A stretch of DNA of 64,000 nucleotides, from positions 37,213-101,212 of the forward strand of contig NZ_QSOP01000006.1 in the NCBI RefSeq assembly GCF_003436275.1, read 5' to 3'. A program made the position numbers and the translations under genes. The number at the start of each line of letters is the position of its first letter. Position 1 is the stretch's first letter. Below the pieces are notes generated by a model. It did no database searches. It had not been told where the DNA came from and saw only the letters and a list, made by a program, of their open reading frames with translations. Source of the DNA: Collinsella sp. TM09-10AT (GTDB taxonomy: Bacteria > Actinomycetota > Coriobacteriia > Coriobacteriales > Coriobacteriaceae). Positions 53,477-62,553 of the stretch are shown here, piece after piece.

Positions 53477-55272
53477 CAACTGATGAGCACCGCTTGAGTC
53501 GAAAGACTCTGAACGTCATAGCTGCCAGCGTTATTGTCAGCGCCGTCTTGTTAGGCCTGTTGTATACGGTTGGAACCCATCGCTGCCTCGAAAAAACGCT
53601 TGGGTTTGGCCAAGAAACCATGGTGTTTTTGGAGAACGCTTGCGAAAAATATGACCGCTACGAACAGGGGAGAAAAACCGAGGCGACGCACGATTTGCTC
53701 GCCGCGGTCGAATCGTTTGTGACGTTCCTGTCCTCTGATCGCGTTGAGGTTAACGACGATCTTATCGAGCAATTTGTCCATGCCGAGAACCTTTCGGGGC
53801 TGATGGTCATGGACTCCGATGGCCATATGGCTGCCCACTACGACATCGATGGTCGCGACCCGCTCATGTTGTGGCGAGATGAGTTGGCCTGTTCGCCGGT
53901 CGCATCGATGTATCAAGGTTCCAAAGTGACCTACTCAACTGTCGATGAGCGCCGTGGTGTCGTTTTTGCCGTCTGTGCTGTTCCGTATGGCGACGGCGTT
54001 GCCCTGGCATACCGCTCACTTGTTTCCGATACGGCGGACGACTATTCATATGCCATAGCCGACGTGCTTTCGAACAGTACCTTCCACCAGGGTCCCACGG
54101 TGCTTGTTATGGAGGATGCGGAGATTGTCTCATCCAACAGTGCCGATGCTGACGTGTCGCTCGCCCGACTCCTCACCAGCGTAGGAGTTGAGTGGAAAGA
54201 CGACGGCCTGACGCGCATCGAATATCGAGGAGACGAATGGTATGCCGTGCGTGCGGCATATAAGGACTACCGCCTGTTTGCGCTATATCCCAAATCTGAG
54301 GTCATGTCTGACAGGATTTCATTTGTCGCCGTCGGCGTCTTGGTGTGTCTTGCGTTTTGGGTCGTGGTGCTGTTGGCTCGAAATATCGTTGACCACCGCA
54401 ATTTGGTCGAAAAGGATAAACAGCTCGGCATTATCAATGCCATAAGCGCCATCTACGATTCGACCTTCCTTTTGCATCTCGACACCCTCGAGATCGAGGG
54501 GATCAATATGTCGCCGGCGATAGCGAAGATATTTGCCGAGCACAGCGAGGCATATGACTTTATGGACACGGTCTGCCGGGATATCGTGAGCCCCGAAAGC
54601 CGCGAAGCGGTTGTGGGACTCGTAGATATAAGTTCGCTTCGTGAACGTATGGAGGGCGTACCGTACTTGGCTGCCGAGGTGCGAGATTGTCGAGGCGCTT
54701 GGTACTCGCTACAGGTTGTCCCCCAGCATCGCGATGAGCAAGGCCGGCTGGAGTCGGTCGTCGTGGCGACGCACAACATATCGATGGTCAAGCATGCCGA
54801 GGAGCTGTCATATCAAGACAAACTGACGGGGCTTCGCAACCGCAACTATCTTGAATCGCGCGGAGATAGCCTGGTAAACGAGGACTTGCCCGTGAGCGTG
54901 ATTATGTTGGACTGCAATTATCTCAAGCGGACCAACGACATCTATGGTCACGAGATGGGGGATGAACTGCTGCGACGGACGGCGTCCGTGCTGCGGCGGG
55001 TGGCTGGTGCGGATTATCTGCCGATGCGCCTTGGCGGCGACGAGTTTTTGCTGGTTTGCCCCCATACTGACAACGAGTCTGCGCTCGGGCTGGAACAGGA
55101 TCTTCGTCTCGGTCTTGCCGCGGTAAGCGATGAGGCCCTGACGGTCAGCGCATCGATTGGCGTGGCGACCGTCGAGACGGCTGGAAATACGCTGGCCGAT
55201 GTATATCGTGTCGCCGACCACAATATGTATCGGGAGAAGCGCACGGTCCACGCACAGGGTGCGGACTGCTAA
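53473..55272 (+). CDS. Membrane sensor diguanylate cyclase (GGDEF)
   Basis: 599 aa. TM helix at ~15-33, an extracytoplasmic sensor of ~240 residues (GLMVMDSDGHMAAHYDIDGR, Cache-like), a second TM at ~283-302 (FVAVGVLVCLAFWVVVLLA), a PAS-like segment (~310-435) and a C-terminal GGDEF domain with an intact active site (LGGDEF at about 519-524). The metal/substrate region reads MLDCNYLKRTNDIYGHEMGD, close to consensus. There is no RxxD inhibitory site just before GGDEF that I can be sure of. It makes c-di-GMP from two GTP. Overlaps the solute-binding gene (ATGA), so both are one unit. Confidence 0.92.
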   Translation: MTTDEHRLSRKTLNVIAASVIVSAVLLGLLYTVGTHRCLEKTLGFGQETMVFLENACEKYDRYEQGRKTEATHDLLAAVESFVTFLSSDRVEVNDDLIEQFVHAENLSGLMVMDSDGHMAAHYDIDGRDPLMLWRDELACSPVASMYQGSKVTYSTVDERRGVVFAVCAVPYGDGVALAYRSLVSDTADDYSYAIADVLSNSTFHQGPTVLVMEDAEIVSSNSADADVSLARLLTSVGVEWKDDGLTRIEYRGDEWYAVRAAYKDYRLFALYPKSEVMSDRISFVAVGVLVCLAFWVVVLLARNIVDHRNLVEKDKQLGIINAISAIYDSTFLLHLDTLEIEGINMSPAIAKIFAEHSEAYDFMDTVCRDIVSPESREAVVGLVDISSLRERMEGVPYLAAEVRDCRGAWYSLQVVPQHRDEQGRLESVVVATHNISMVKHAEELSYQDKLTGLRNRNYLESRGDSLVNEDLPVSVIMLDCNYLKRTNDIYGHEMGDELLRRTASVLRRVAGADYLPMRLGGDEFLLVCPHTDNESALGLEQDLRLGLAAVSDEALTVSASIGVATVETAGNTLADVYRVADHNMYREKRTVHAQGADC

Positions 55273-55385
55273 TCTTGCCCCCGCGAGTCCATGCATCGTA
55301 GGATGTTGAATCGGTGCTTGCGATAATAAGTCGGCCCAGGCGGGGATAATAGACGTCTGAAATTTCTTTCTGAGAGGGGATCTCA

Positions 55386-55649
55386 ATGATTAGTTTTGAC
55401 TACAAGCCGCAGGGTGTATGCTCTCGCAATATTCACCTCAATCTCTCTGACGATGGCAGCAAGGTGCTGGGCGTTGAGTTTACCGGCGGCTGTGACGGCA
55501 ATCTCAAGGCAATCTCCAAGTTAGTCGAGGGTGCTCCTGCCGATCGCGTAATCGAGGTTCTCGCCGGTAATACCTGCGGTATGAAAAAGACCTCTTGCGC
55601 CGATCAGCTTACGCGCGCTATCGAGGCCGCTCGCGCCGAGATCGCCTAA
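55386..55649 (+). CDS. TSCPD-domain protein (TIGR03905 type)
   Basis: 87 aa. The whole protein is the small TSCPD domain found at the end of some B12-dependent ribonucleotide reductases: PQGVCSRNIHLNLSDDG, GGCDGNLKAISKLVEG and AGNTCGMKKTSCADQL carry conserved cysteines. Stand-alone members have no proven function. GAGAGGGG lies upstream of the ATG. Its stop codon overlaps the next start (TAATG). Confidence 0.9.
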   Translation: MISFDYKPQGVCSRNIHLNLSDDGSKVLGVEFTGGCDGNLKAISKLVEGAPADRVIEVLAGNTCGMKKTSCADQLTRAIEAARAEIA

Positions 55650-56860
55650 TGGGTATCGCCGACCACATCAAGAATGGAATATCGCGCCGTGGCTTTGTGC
55701 TCGGCGGTGCTGCCGCGGGCGCTGCCACGGTGCTTGCCGGTTGCTCGAAAAAAACGGGCACCAGCGACGATGCCGCCGGCGAGCCGCAGGTTATCAAGGA
55801 CGATTCGAAGATTGTCTCGATCACTGATGAGTACGAAGCTGTTGATATCGATCTTGAGCCGGCGGCGTCGTGGACGCTGCCGCTGGGCACGTTGCTGTAC
55901 TACTGCGATGGCGACCACGCCGCCGCGATGATGGCGCCTGCTTCTGCCCTGCATGCCAATACGCTTGGTGTGCTCAACCTGGGCGATGGCTCGCTTACCA
56001 CACTTATCGAGGATCCCGTTGAGGGAACCGGTTATGCGTTTTACGACGTTCGCGCGGGTGATGGCGTGTTCGCGTGGGTCGAGATGAACTTTGCCAACTC
56101 ATCGTGGAAGCTCTACGCTCAAAATCTGTCGGGCGCTTCGCTCTCTGGCGACGTGACTGAGCTCGATCGAGGTGGCAAGGACTATGATCCGCCCCTGTTT
56201 ACGGCGTTCGGGTCATCGGTCATCTGGTATAAAATGCCTTCGGCAGGCGGCAATAAAACGAGTAGTGATTCGTTTTGCTATCGTCGCTCGCTTGATGAAT
56301 CCAAGGCCGAGGTAGTTTGGAAATCGATGGGCCGCTTTGCATCGGCCCCGCGCGCGAGCGACGGCATTTTGACCATCTCGCCGCGTGTCCGCAACGACGA
56401 AGGCGTCTACTACGGCATAACGGCAATCGATCTGACCGATGGCAACAACACCAAACGTGCCCAGCTAGTCCTTCCCTCGTCAGTCTCGCCTTTCGAGGCC
56501 GTATATATGGGCGATACCTTCGTGTTTTCTATCGAGGCGACCTATAGTGGCGTGGGCAGCCTGGGCAACATGGGCACGTATATCGGTAATGAGGGAGGGC
56601 CATACCTCTTTCTGTCCCGCGAGCCGCTCGCATGTGCTGCCGGCAAGAAGAATAAATATCTCGTTAAGGTACAGGCATCGCATTTTCTCATCGACACCTC
56701 TGCCAAGACCTATGGCTCGCTGTTGTCGCCCGACCGCGCTTTGGAATATGGCGATTATCCAGCTACGGCGGGAAAATCGGACTCATTCCTTACGTACGCC
56801 ACGGTGCGCAACAGCCAGGGTATACCCGAGACGGTCACCGCACGCCTATTCTCTCTTTAA
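55649..56860 (+). CDS. Tat-exported lipoprotein of unknown function
   Basis: 403 aa from ATG 55649. The N terminus has a twin-arginine motif (ISRRGFVLGG) followed by a hydrophobic stretch and a lipobox (VLAGC), so it should be exported folded and lipid-anchored. The mature part has repeated short beta segments and looks like a beta-propeller-type domain, but I do not recognise a family. Overlaps the TSCPD gene by one base, so the two are translationally coupled. Followed by 150 bp without a gene. Confidence 0.8.
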   Translation: MGIADHIKNGISRRGFVLGGAAAGAATVLAGCSKKTGTSDDAAGEPQVIKDDSKIVSITDEYEAVDIDLEPAASWTLPLGTLLYYCDGDHAAAMMAPASALHANTLGVLNLGDGSLTTLIEDPVEGTGYAFYDVRAGDGVFAWVEMNFANSSWKLYAQNLSGASLSGDVTELDRGGKDYDPPLFTAFGSSVIWYKMPSAGGNKTSSDSFCYRRSLDESKAEVVWKSMGRFASAPRASDGILTISPRVRNDEGVYYGITAIDLTDGNNTKRAQLVLPSSVSPFEAVYMGDTFVFSIEATYSGVGSLGNMGTYIGNEGGPYLFLSREPLACAAGKKNKYLVKVQASHFLIDTSAKTYGSLLSPDRALEYGDYPATAGKSDSFLTYATVRNSQGIPETVTARLFSL

Positions 56861-57013
56861 GCTTAGAGGGGTTAAAAAGGCGCCAACAGGGGAATAAACG
56901 CGTTGTAATTGTGAGTACCGCCCGCCGAGCTGCCGCGTCATAGTGGCATCCGGCGGGCTCAGGTGCGTTAAAATGGGCTTGTTCTTAGCTGATTGAGACA
57001 GGGGGGCCGTGTT

Positions 57014-57736
57014 ATGGCTTCAGATGCAAAAAAGATTCTGCTGGTCGAGGATGAGAAGGCAATCCGTGACGCCGTCGCTGCCTATCTCGAGCGCGAAGGC
57101 TACTGGGTTGTGGGTGTCGGCGACGGCCAGTCCGCGATCGAGGAGTTCGAGAAGCATCAGTTTGACCTGGTCGTGCTCGACCTTATGCTCCCCAAGATCC
57201 CCGGCGAGCGCGTTTGCCGCACCATTCGCGATACCTCGGATGTCCCCATCATCATGCTGACTGCCAAGGGCGAGATCGAGGACCGTATTATCGGTCTTGA
57301 GCTCGGCGCCGACGACTATCTGATTAAGCCGTTCTCGCCGCGCGAGCTTGTCGCGCGCGTACGCGCCTTGTTCCGCCGTGCCCATCAGGCCGACGAGCCA
57401 GCCGTCGAGGTACTCGACTTCGGCGATCTGGTCATCGATATCTCGGGCCACAAGATTTTGGTCGAGGGCAAGGAAGTCGACCTGACGGCTTCCGAGTTTA
57501 AGCTGCTCACCACGCTTGCCCGTCACCCCGGTCGCGTCTACAACCGCATGGAGCTGGTCGAGAAGGTGCTCGGCTACGACTTTGAGGGCTATGAGCGCAC
57601 CATCGATAGCCACGTGAAGAACCTTCGCGCCAAGCTGGGCGATGATCCCAAGAAGCCCAAGTGGCTCTACACCGTCCACGGTGTCGGCTATCGCTTCGAG
57701 GCTCCGGCCAAGACCGATAAGTCGGACGAGAAATAG
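57014..57736 (+). CDS. Two-component response regulator, OmpR/PhoB family
   Basis: 240 aa from ATG 57014 (MASDAKKILLVEDEKAIRDA). Receiver domain with the acidic pair (VEDE), phosphoacceptor Asp56 (VVLDLMLP), Thr (MLTAKG) and Lys (LIKPFSP); then a winged-helix trans_reg_C domain (EVDLTASEFKLLTTLARHPG ... DSHVKNLRAKLGDDPKKPKW ... YTVHGVGYRFE). The cognate kinase gene follows 11 bp later. The stimulus is unknown. Confidence 0.95.
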   Translation: MASDAKKILLVEDEKAIRDAVAAYLEREGYWVVGVGDGQSAIEEFEKHQFDLVVLDLMLPKIPGERVCRTIRDTSDVPIIMLTAKGEIEDRIIGLELGADDYLIKPFSPRELVARVRALFRRAHQADEPAVEVLDFGDLVIDISGHKILVEGKEVDLTASEFKLLTTLARHPGRVYNRMELVEKVLGYDFEGYERTIDSHVKNLRAKLGDDPKKPKWLYTVHGVGYRFEAPAKTDKSDEK

Positions 57737-57747
57737 GGAAATCACAT

Positions 57748-59313
57748 ATGACACCTGCGCGCTTTGAAATCGGACAAAAGCACAAGCAGGAGAGCGAGGC
57801 GGGTTCCAAGGCTAGTTGGAACACGCCTCGTTCCGATTCACGGCCAACGATGAGCTATCCCTCGCGCATGGCACTTGCTTTTGCTCTGACATCGCTCATG
57901 ACGGTATTGGTGCTGGTGGGCGTGGTCTCTGTTGTGTGGGGCACGGTCTTTTCGGATTACACGCGCTCCAATATCGTCGAGATCGCCAATTCTGCTGCCG
58001 AAAAGCTTGCGACGTCGTATGAGGAAAACGGCAACTGGACTGCGGGCGAGCTGCGCACGGTCGCGACATCGAGTTTGGTATCCGACGACCTGAGTATGCA
58101 GGTCGTCAACAAGAAGGGCGTTGTCGTCTATGACGACTCATGGCCTTCGGCAAGCGCGACCGCCGATGTGCGCGAGAGCGAATCGGCGTCGAGCAGCTCG
58201 AGCGGTAAAAAAGCATCGCATAGCCCGGTCTCGTCTGCTCCAACCGACTCCGATAGCGTTGCCAACGTCGAAATCATAACGTCTTCGGGCGAGCATGTCG
58301 GACAAGTAAAGCTGTGGGCCATCGGCTCCGATGCCTTGCTCACCAAGGCGGATTCTGCATTTAGGGAGAAGACCTTTAACGCCATGGCCCTCGCCGCGGT
58401 TGTTGCAATCTGCATTTCGGTCGTTATCGGATCGCTCGTGTCGCGCATGCTCACCAAGCCGATTCATCGTATTACGAGCACGGCCAAGCAAATTCGCGAT
58501 GGCGATCTGTCCGCTCGTACTGGTTTGCGCGGTGATGACGAGATTGATCAGCTGGGTGAGACCTTCGATGAGATGGCCACTTCGCTCGAGAAGGATATGA
58601 AACACGAGAAGCGCCTGACCTCAGACGTGGCTCACGAACTTCGTACTCCGCTTATGGCCATGCTCGCGACAGTCGAGGCCATGCAGGATGGCGTATATCC
58701 TACCGACGATGAGCACTTGGAGACTGTTGCTTCCGAGACGCGTCGCCTGGCTCGTCTGGTGCAGCAGATGCTCGACCTGTCGCGCATGGAAAACAGCACG
58801 GCTCCGCTCAACCTTGAGCCGGTGGACATGGTTCCTTTCGTGCGTTCCATCGTCAATGCCCAGGAGCGCCTGTTTGTCGACCGCGATCTGCGCTTGCGCT
58901 TTGCAGATGAAACCCAGGGTCACGACGATGTCGTCGAAGCCGATCCCGACATGATCACACAATGCGTCATCAATCTCATGAGCAACGCCATGCGCTACAC
59001 CCCCGAGGGCGGTTGGGTCGTGGTGTCGGTGCTCAGTGACCGCAAGCATGTCAGTATTGCCGTTTCGGATACCGGCATCGGTATTGCCAAGGACGATCTG
59101 TCGCGCATCTTTGGTCGTTTTTGGCGTGCCGACGCCAGTCGCGCCCGCGAGGCGGGTGGCCTGGGCGTGGGCCTCGCCGTGACTAAACAAATCGTCGAGC
59201 GCCATCATGGCTACATTTCCGTGGAGTCGGAGCTTGGAAAGGGTACGACTTTTACGATTCATCTGCCTCGCGAGCACACGGCGGACGCGGCATCTACTAC
59301 AATGGAGCACTAG
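57748..59313 (+). CDS. Sensor histidine kinase partner of the OmpR-type regulator
   Basis: 521 aa. TM1 at ~43-67, an extracytoplasmic region of ~140 residues with a Ser-rich stretch, TM2 at ~212-232, HAMP (~233-285), HisKA with the H box SDVAHELRTPL, and HATPase_c with N box (CVINLMSNAMRYTP), G1 (VSDTGIGIAKDD), F (IFGRFWRAD) and G2 (GGLGVGLAVTKQIV). All catalytic parts are intact. AGGGAAA precedes the ATG. Same operon as the response regulator; the architecture is that of BaeS/PhoR-type envelope sensors. Confidence 0.95.
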   Translation: MTPARFEIGQKHKQESEAGSKASWNTPRSDSRPTMSYPSRMALAFALTSLMTVLVLVGVVSVVWGTVFSDYTRSNIVEIANSAAEKLATSYEENGNWTAGELRTVATSSLVSDDLSMQVVNKKGVVVYDDSWPSASATADVRESESASSSSSGKKASHSPVSSAPTDSDSVANVEIITSSGEHVGQVKLWAIGSDALLTKADSAFREKTFNAMALAAVVAICISVVIGSLVSRMLTKPIHRITSTAKQIRDGDLSARTGLRGDDEIDQLGETFDEMATSLEKDMKHEKRLTSDVAHELRTPLMAMLATVEAMQDGVYPTDDEHLETVASETRRLARLVQQMLDLSRMENSTAPLNLEPVDMVPFVRSIVNAQERLFVDRDLRLRFADETQGHDDVVEADPDMITQCVINLMSNAMRYTPEGGWVVVSVLSDRKHVSIAVSDTGIGIAKDDLSRIFGRFWRADASRAREAGGLGVGLAVTKQIVERHHGYISVESELGKGTTFTIHLPREHTADAASTTMEH

Positions 59314-59422
59314 CTTTTCGCTATTCGGTGAAGGAGGGGCCGCGTCCCTGCCGCTCCGAGTTTGCGAAAACATGCGGGAAAGAACCCGCATTTCTGTCGT
59401 ATTTAGGTAAGGAGTGACTCAC

Positions 59423-60310
59423 GTGACAACGATGGAGCGTCGTCCGGATTCCCGTGGCAAGGTTCGTGATATTTACGATGCCGGTGAAAACCTGCTGATG
59501 GTCGCCACCGACCGCATTTCTGCGTTCGACTTCATTCTTCCCGACGAGATTCCGTTTAAGGGAGAGGTGCTCAACCGCATCTCGGCATTCTGGTTCGATA
59601 AGTTTGCCGACATCGTTCCCAACCACCTCGTTTCCATCGACCCGGCGGATTTCCCCGAGGAGTTTGCTGAGTATCGTGACTACCTCGCCGGCCGCGCCAT
59701 GCTGGTTAAGAAGGCCCAGACGATTCCTATCGAGTGCATCGTCCGCGGCTATCTGACCGGTTCGGGCAAGAAGACCTACGACGAGAACGGCACCGTCTGC
59801 GGCATCCAGCTGCCTGAGGGCCTGACCGAGGCTTCCAAGCTTCCCGAGCCGCTGTTTACGCCGTCCACGAAGGCCGAGATCGGTGACCACGACGAGAACA
59901 TCTCGTTCGAGCGTTGCTGCGAGATCGTGGGCGAGGATATCGCCACGCAGATTCGTGACCTTTCCCTCAAGATCTACAAGGCCGCTGCCGAGTACGCCGC
60001 GACCCGTGGCATCATCATTGCCGACACCAAGTTCGAGTTTGGTGTCATCGATGGCAAGGTCACGCTGATCGACGAGTGCCTTACGCCCGATTCCAGCCGT
60101 TTCTGGCCTGCCGCCAGCTACGAGGAGGGCAAGATTCAGCCCAGCTACGACAAGCAATTCGTCCGCAATTGGCTCAAAGCCAACTGGGATATGACGGGGG
60201 AGACCCCGCACCTGCCCGCCGAGGTCATCGATGGCACGTCCGAGCGCTATCGCGAGGCCTTCCAGATCATCACGGGCTCCCAGTTCACAAGCATGAAGGA
60301 GAACGCATAA
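59423..60310 (+). CDS. purC: SAICAR synthetase
   Basis: 295 aa from GTG 59423 (VTTMERRPDSRGKVRDIYDA), because AAGGAG lies 8 nt upstream; GTG 59414 sits inside that site. It joins aspartate to CAIR with ATP; the product goes to PurB. Signatures GKVRDIYDAG, ATDRISAFDFILPDEIPFKG and VRGYLTGSGKKTY are present, as is the longer yeast-like/Gram-positive C terminus (LTPDSSRFWPAASYEEGKIQ). The membrane-protein gene at 60311 begins directly after its stop. Confidence 0.97.
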   Translation: MTTMERRPDSRGKVRDIYDAGENLLMVATDRISAFDFILPDEIPFKGEVLNRISAFWFDKFADIVPNHLVSIDPADFPEEFAEYRDYLAGRAMLVKKAQTIPIECIVRGYLTGSGKKTYDENGTVCGIQLPEGLTEASKLPEPLFTPSTKAEIGDHDENISFERCCEIVGEDIATQIRDLSLKIYKAAAEYAATRGIIIADTKFEFGVIDGKVTLIDECLTPDSSRFWPAASYEEGKIQPSYDKQFVRNWLKANWDMTGETPHLPAEVIDGTSERYREAFQIITGSQFTSMKENA

Positions 60311-60886
60311 GTGAGTACCCGTAGCGCCACGAACAAGCGCACGCAATCCCACGAGGTTACCGGGGTTGCGCGCAAGTCCGCTGCATCCGCCAAGCCCGCC
60401 CGTCAGGCAGCGAGCTCTGTCCGCGTCGTGCCGGCTTCGTCTAAGGCACGCCGCAAAGAGCTCGAGAAGGGCGAAAACCTGGAAGGCCTTTCCAAGGAGG
60501 AAAAACGCGCCCGCAAGGCCAAGCAGCGCGCCCGAGAGGATCGCATCTACACGGTGTCGAATATCCTTCTCAAGCAGGATGAGGACTACACCAAGCGCCG
60601 CCGTATTTGGTGGGCCGTGCTCGCTATCGGCATGGTGCTCGTCGTGGCCATTTGGGCTTCGCTGTACTTCGCTCCCGCTGGCATGGTGTCCAGCCCTGTT
60701 CAGATGGTCGGCATCGTTTTGTCCTACGTCGTCATTTTGGGTGACTTTATTTACGACTTCGTTCGTATTCGTCCCCTGCGCAACATGTACCGCACGCAGG
60801 CCGAGGGCATGTCCGAGAACAAGCTCAACGCCCTTATCGAGCGCTCGGCTGCCGAGGAGGACAAGAAGGACTCCAAGAAGAAGTAG
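60311..60886 (+). CDS. Two-helix membrane protein with basic N terminus, unknown
   Basis: 191 aa from GTG 60311, which follows the purC stop with no gap; AAGGAG in the end of purC is nine bases upstream. The first ~85 residues are strongly basic and probably disordered or coiled (SKARRKELEKGENLEGLSKE). Two transmembrane helices follow (WWAVLAIGMVLVVAIWASLY and VQMVGIVLSYVVILGDFIYD), and the tail is Lys-rich (EEDKKDSKKK). It could bind ribosomes or nucleic acid at the membrane; no family is recognised. Ends at a terminator. Confidence 0.78.
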   Translation: MSTRSATNKRTQSHEVTGVARKSAASAKPARQAASSVRVVPASSKARRKELEKGENLEGLSKEEKRARKAKQRAREDRIYTVSNILLKQDEDYTKRRRIWWAVLAIGMVLVVAIWASLYFAPAGMVSSPVQMVGIVLSYVVILGDFIYDFVRIRPLRNMYRTQAEGMSENKLNALIERSAAEEDKKDSKKK

Positions 60887-60916
60887 CGTTTGCATGCATA
60901 CTTATCGCTAAGATAT

Positions 60917-60948
60917 AAGGCGCGTCGTTTTTGCGGCGCGCCTTTTTA
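60917..60948 (+). terminator. Terminator after purC and the 60311 gene
   Basis: Stem AAGGCGCG/CGCGCCTT with a T-rich loop and TTTTT. Confidence 0.82.
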
Positions 60949-60975
60949 CTGTTCTATAGATAGATGGAGTGGCAC

Positions 60976-62256
60976 ATGATTCGAGCTGCCCTGACGGTCG
61001 AAGAGGCTCTGGAGGGCATGAAGGCCCTAGAGCCCAAGATTAAAAACTATGCGCGCCTGGTTGTCCGCAAGGGCGTAAACGTCAAGCCCGGCCAGGAGGT
61101 TGTCGTTCAGTCTCCGGTCGAGTGCGCGCCGTTTGCGCGCGTGGTGGTCGCGGAGGCCTATGCCTCCGGTGCCGGTCACGTGACGGTTATTTGGGCCGAT
61201 GATGCCGTGACGAGGCTCACGTACGAGCATGTCGAGCAAAGCTATTTTGAGCAGACGCCCGAGTGGAAGCGCCTGCAGCTTGATTCCCTGGCCCAGGATG
61301 GTGCCTGCTTTATCTTTATCGAGGGTGCGGACCCTGCAGCTCTCAAGGGTATCGATCCCGCCAAGCCAGCCGCGGCTTCCAAGGCAAGGAATACGCAGTG
61401 CAAGGTCTTTCGCCGTGGACTGGATTACAACATCAACCCGTGGTGTATCGCCGGCGCTCCGGTCGTGGCTTGGGCGCGTGAGGTGTTCCCGGGAGACGCC
61501 GATGAGGTCGCAATCTATAAGCTGTGGAATGCGATTCTGCACACCGCTCGCGCAGATGGCCAGGACCCGGAGAGCGATTGGGAGCTTCATGACGCGGCGT
61601 TCGAAAAGAACCTGCGTTTTCTAAACGATAATCAATTTGATTACCTGCACTACACCGCTTCGAACGGAACTGATCTGACGATTGGTATGACGAAGGGTCA
61701 TGAGTGGGCCGGCGGTAAGGGTGAGACCCCCGACGGTCATCCCTTCTTCCCCAACATCCCCACCGAGGAGGTCTTCACCTCGCCCGATCGCATGCGCGCT
61801 GACGGTATCGTGTACTCGGCCATGCCGCTCATCCACCACGGCAACAAGGTCGATGATTTTTGGATCAAGTTCGAGGCGGGCCGCGTAGTGGACTACGATG
61901 CCCGCGTGGGTAAGGCGACGCTTGCAAGCATTATTGACACCGATGAAGGTGCCGCTCATCTGGGTGAGGTTGCGCTTATCTCCAAGAACACGCCGATCCG
62001 TGAAAGTGGCGTTCTGTTCTATGACACGCTCTATGATGAGAACGCCAGCTGCCATCTCGCGCTGGGTGTCGGTTTCCCCGAATGCATCGAGGGTGGGTAT
62101 GATATGTCCAAGGAGGAGCTCCTGGAGCATGGCGTTAACGTCTCGAGCACGCACGTCGATTTTATGATCGGCACGGACGACATCGATATTGTGGGCATTA
62201 CGCCTGATGGACGTGAAGTTGTGATTTTCCAGAACGGCCAATGGAGTTGGGAATAG
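60976..62256 (+). CDS. Aminopeptidase, M29 family (AmpS/PepS type)
   Basis: 426 aa from ATG 60976 (MIRAALTVEEALEGMKALEP), with GGAG 6 nt upstream. A cytosolic metallo-aminopeptidase that trims N-terminal residues. Family features are seen throughout: NYARLVVRKGVNVKPGQEVV, NGTDLTIGMTKGHEWAGGKG, NIPTEEVFTSPDRMRADGIV (with the metal-binding Glu pair region) and SSTHVDFMIGTDDIDIVG (His and Asp ligands). Length is typical. It is monocistronic; the tRNA-Lys promoter overlaps its end. Confidence 0.94.
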   Translation: MIRAALTVEEALEGMKALEPKIKNYARLVVRKGVNVKPGQEVVVQSPVECAPFARVVVAEAYASGAGHVTVIWADDAVTRLTYEHVEQSYFEQTPEWKRLQLDSLAQDGACFIFIEGADPAALKGIDPAKPAAASKARNTQCKVFRRGLDYNINPWCIAGAPVVAWAREVFPGDADEVAIYKLWNAILHTARADGQDPESDWELHDAAFEKNLRFLNDNQFDYLHYTASNGTDLTIGMTKGHEWAGGKGETPDGHPFFPNIPTEEVFTSPDRMRADGIVYSAMPLIHHGNKVDDFWIKFEAGRVVDYDARVGKATLASIIDTDEGAAHLGEVALISKNTPIRESGVLFYDTLYDENASCHLALGVGFPECIEGGYDMSKEELLEHGVNVSSTHVDFMIGTDDIDIVGITPDGREVVIFQNGQWSWE

Positions 62257-62275
62257 TCCCAGACCGTGGTACAAT
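62247..62275 (+). promoter_or_regulatory. tRNA-Lys promoter
   Basis: TTGGGA, 17-bp spacer, TACAAT; nine bases before the mature tRNA and overlapping the last codons of the M29 gene. Confidence 0.7.
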
Positions 62276-62284
62276 GCCACCCGC

Positions 62285-62360
62285 GGGCCGTTAGCTCAGC
62301 TGGCAGAGCAGGGGACTTTTAATCCCAAGGTCCAGGGTTCGAACCCCTGACGGCCCACCA
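62285..62360 (+). tRNA. tRNA-Lys (anticodon TTT)
   Basis: 76-nt tRNA with encoded CCA. Acceptor GGGCCGT/ACGGCCC, anticodon TTT (62318-62320) in loop CTTTTAA. Nineteen bases of its 3' end recur at 62517-62535. Confidence 0.97.
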
Positions 62361-62368
62361 TAGAATGG

Positions 62369-62402
62369 AAAAGCGACTGGCGGATGCCGGCCGCTTTTTT
62401 GT
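62369..62402 (+). terminator. Terminator after tRNA-Lys
   Basis: Eleven-base stem AAGCGACTGGC with GCCGGCCGCTT (one mismatch, one G-U), then TTTTTTG. Confidence 0.82.
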
Positions 62403-62412
62403 TGCCGCGACG

Positions 62413-62535
62413 CGGGTTCGAACCCGAAAGGGCGCGGAGCTGAGTAAACGCGTGAGCGTTTGCCAGCGCAGCGCGCAAGGCGCGAAGCGCCGCAGCGGCC
62501 GCCTGCGGAGCAGGCTGAACCCCTGACGGCCCACC
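62413..62535. repeat. tRNA-Lys-linked hairpin cluster with direct copy of the tRNA 3' end
   Basis: A T-arm palindrome CGGGTTCGAACCCG (62413-62426), three hairpins (62444-62463, loop GTGA; 62479-62491, GGCGC-GAA-GCGCC; 62501-62515, GCCTGC-GGA-GCAGGC) and then an exact 19-bp direct copy of the tRNA-Lys end (62517-62535, equal to 62341-62359). Same plan as at tRNA-Ser and tRNA-Gly. Confidence 0.88.
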
Positions 62536-62553
62536 CAAAGTAAGGAATACGAA

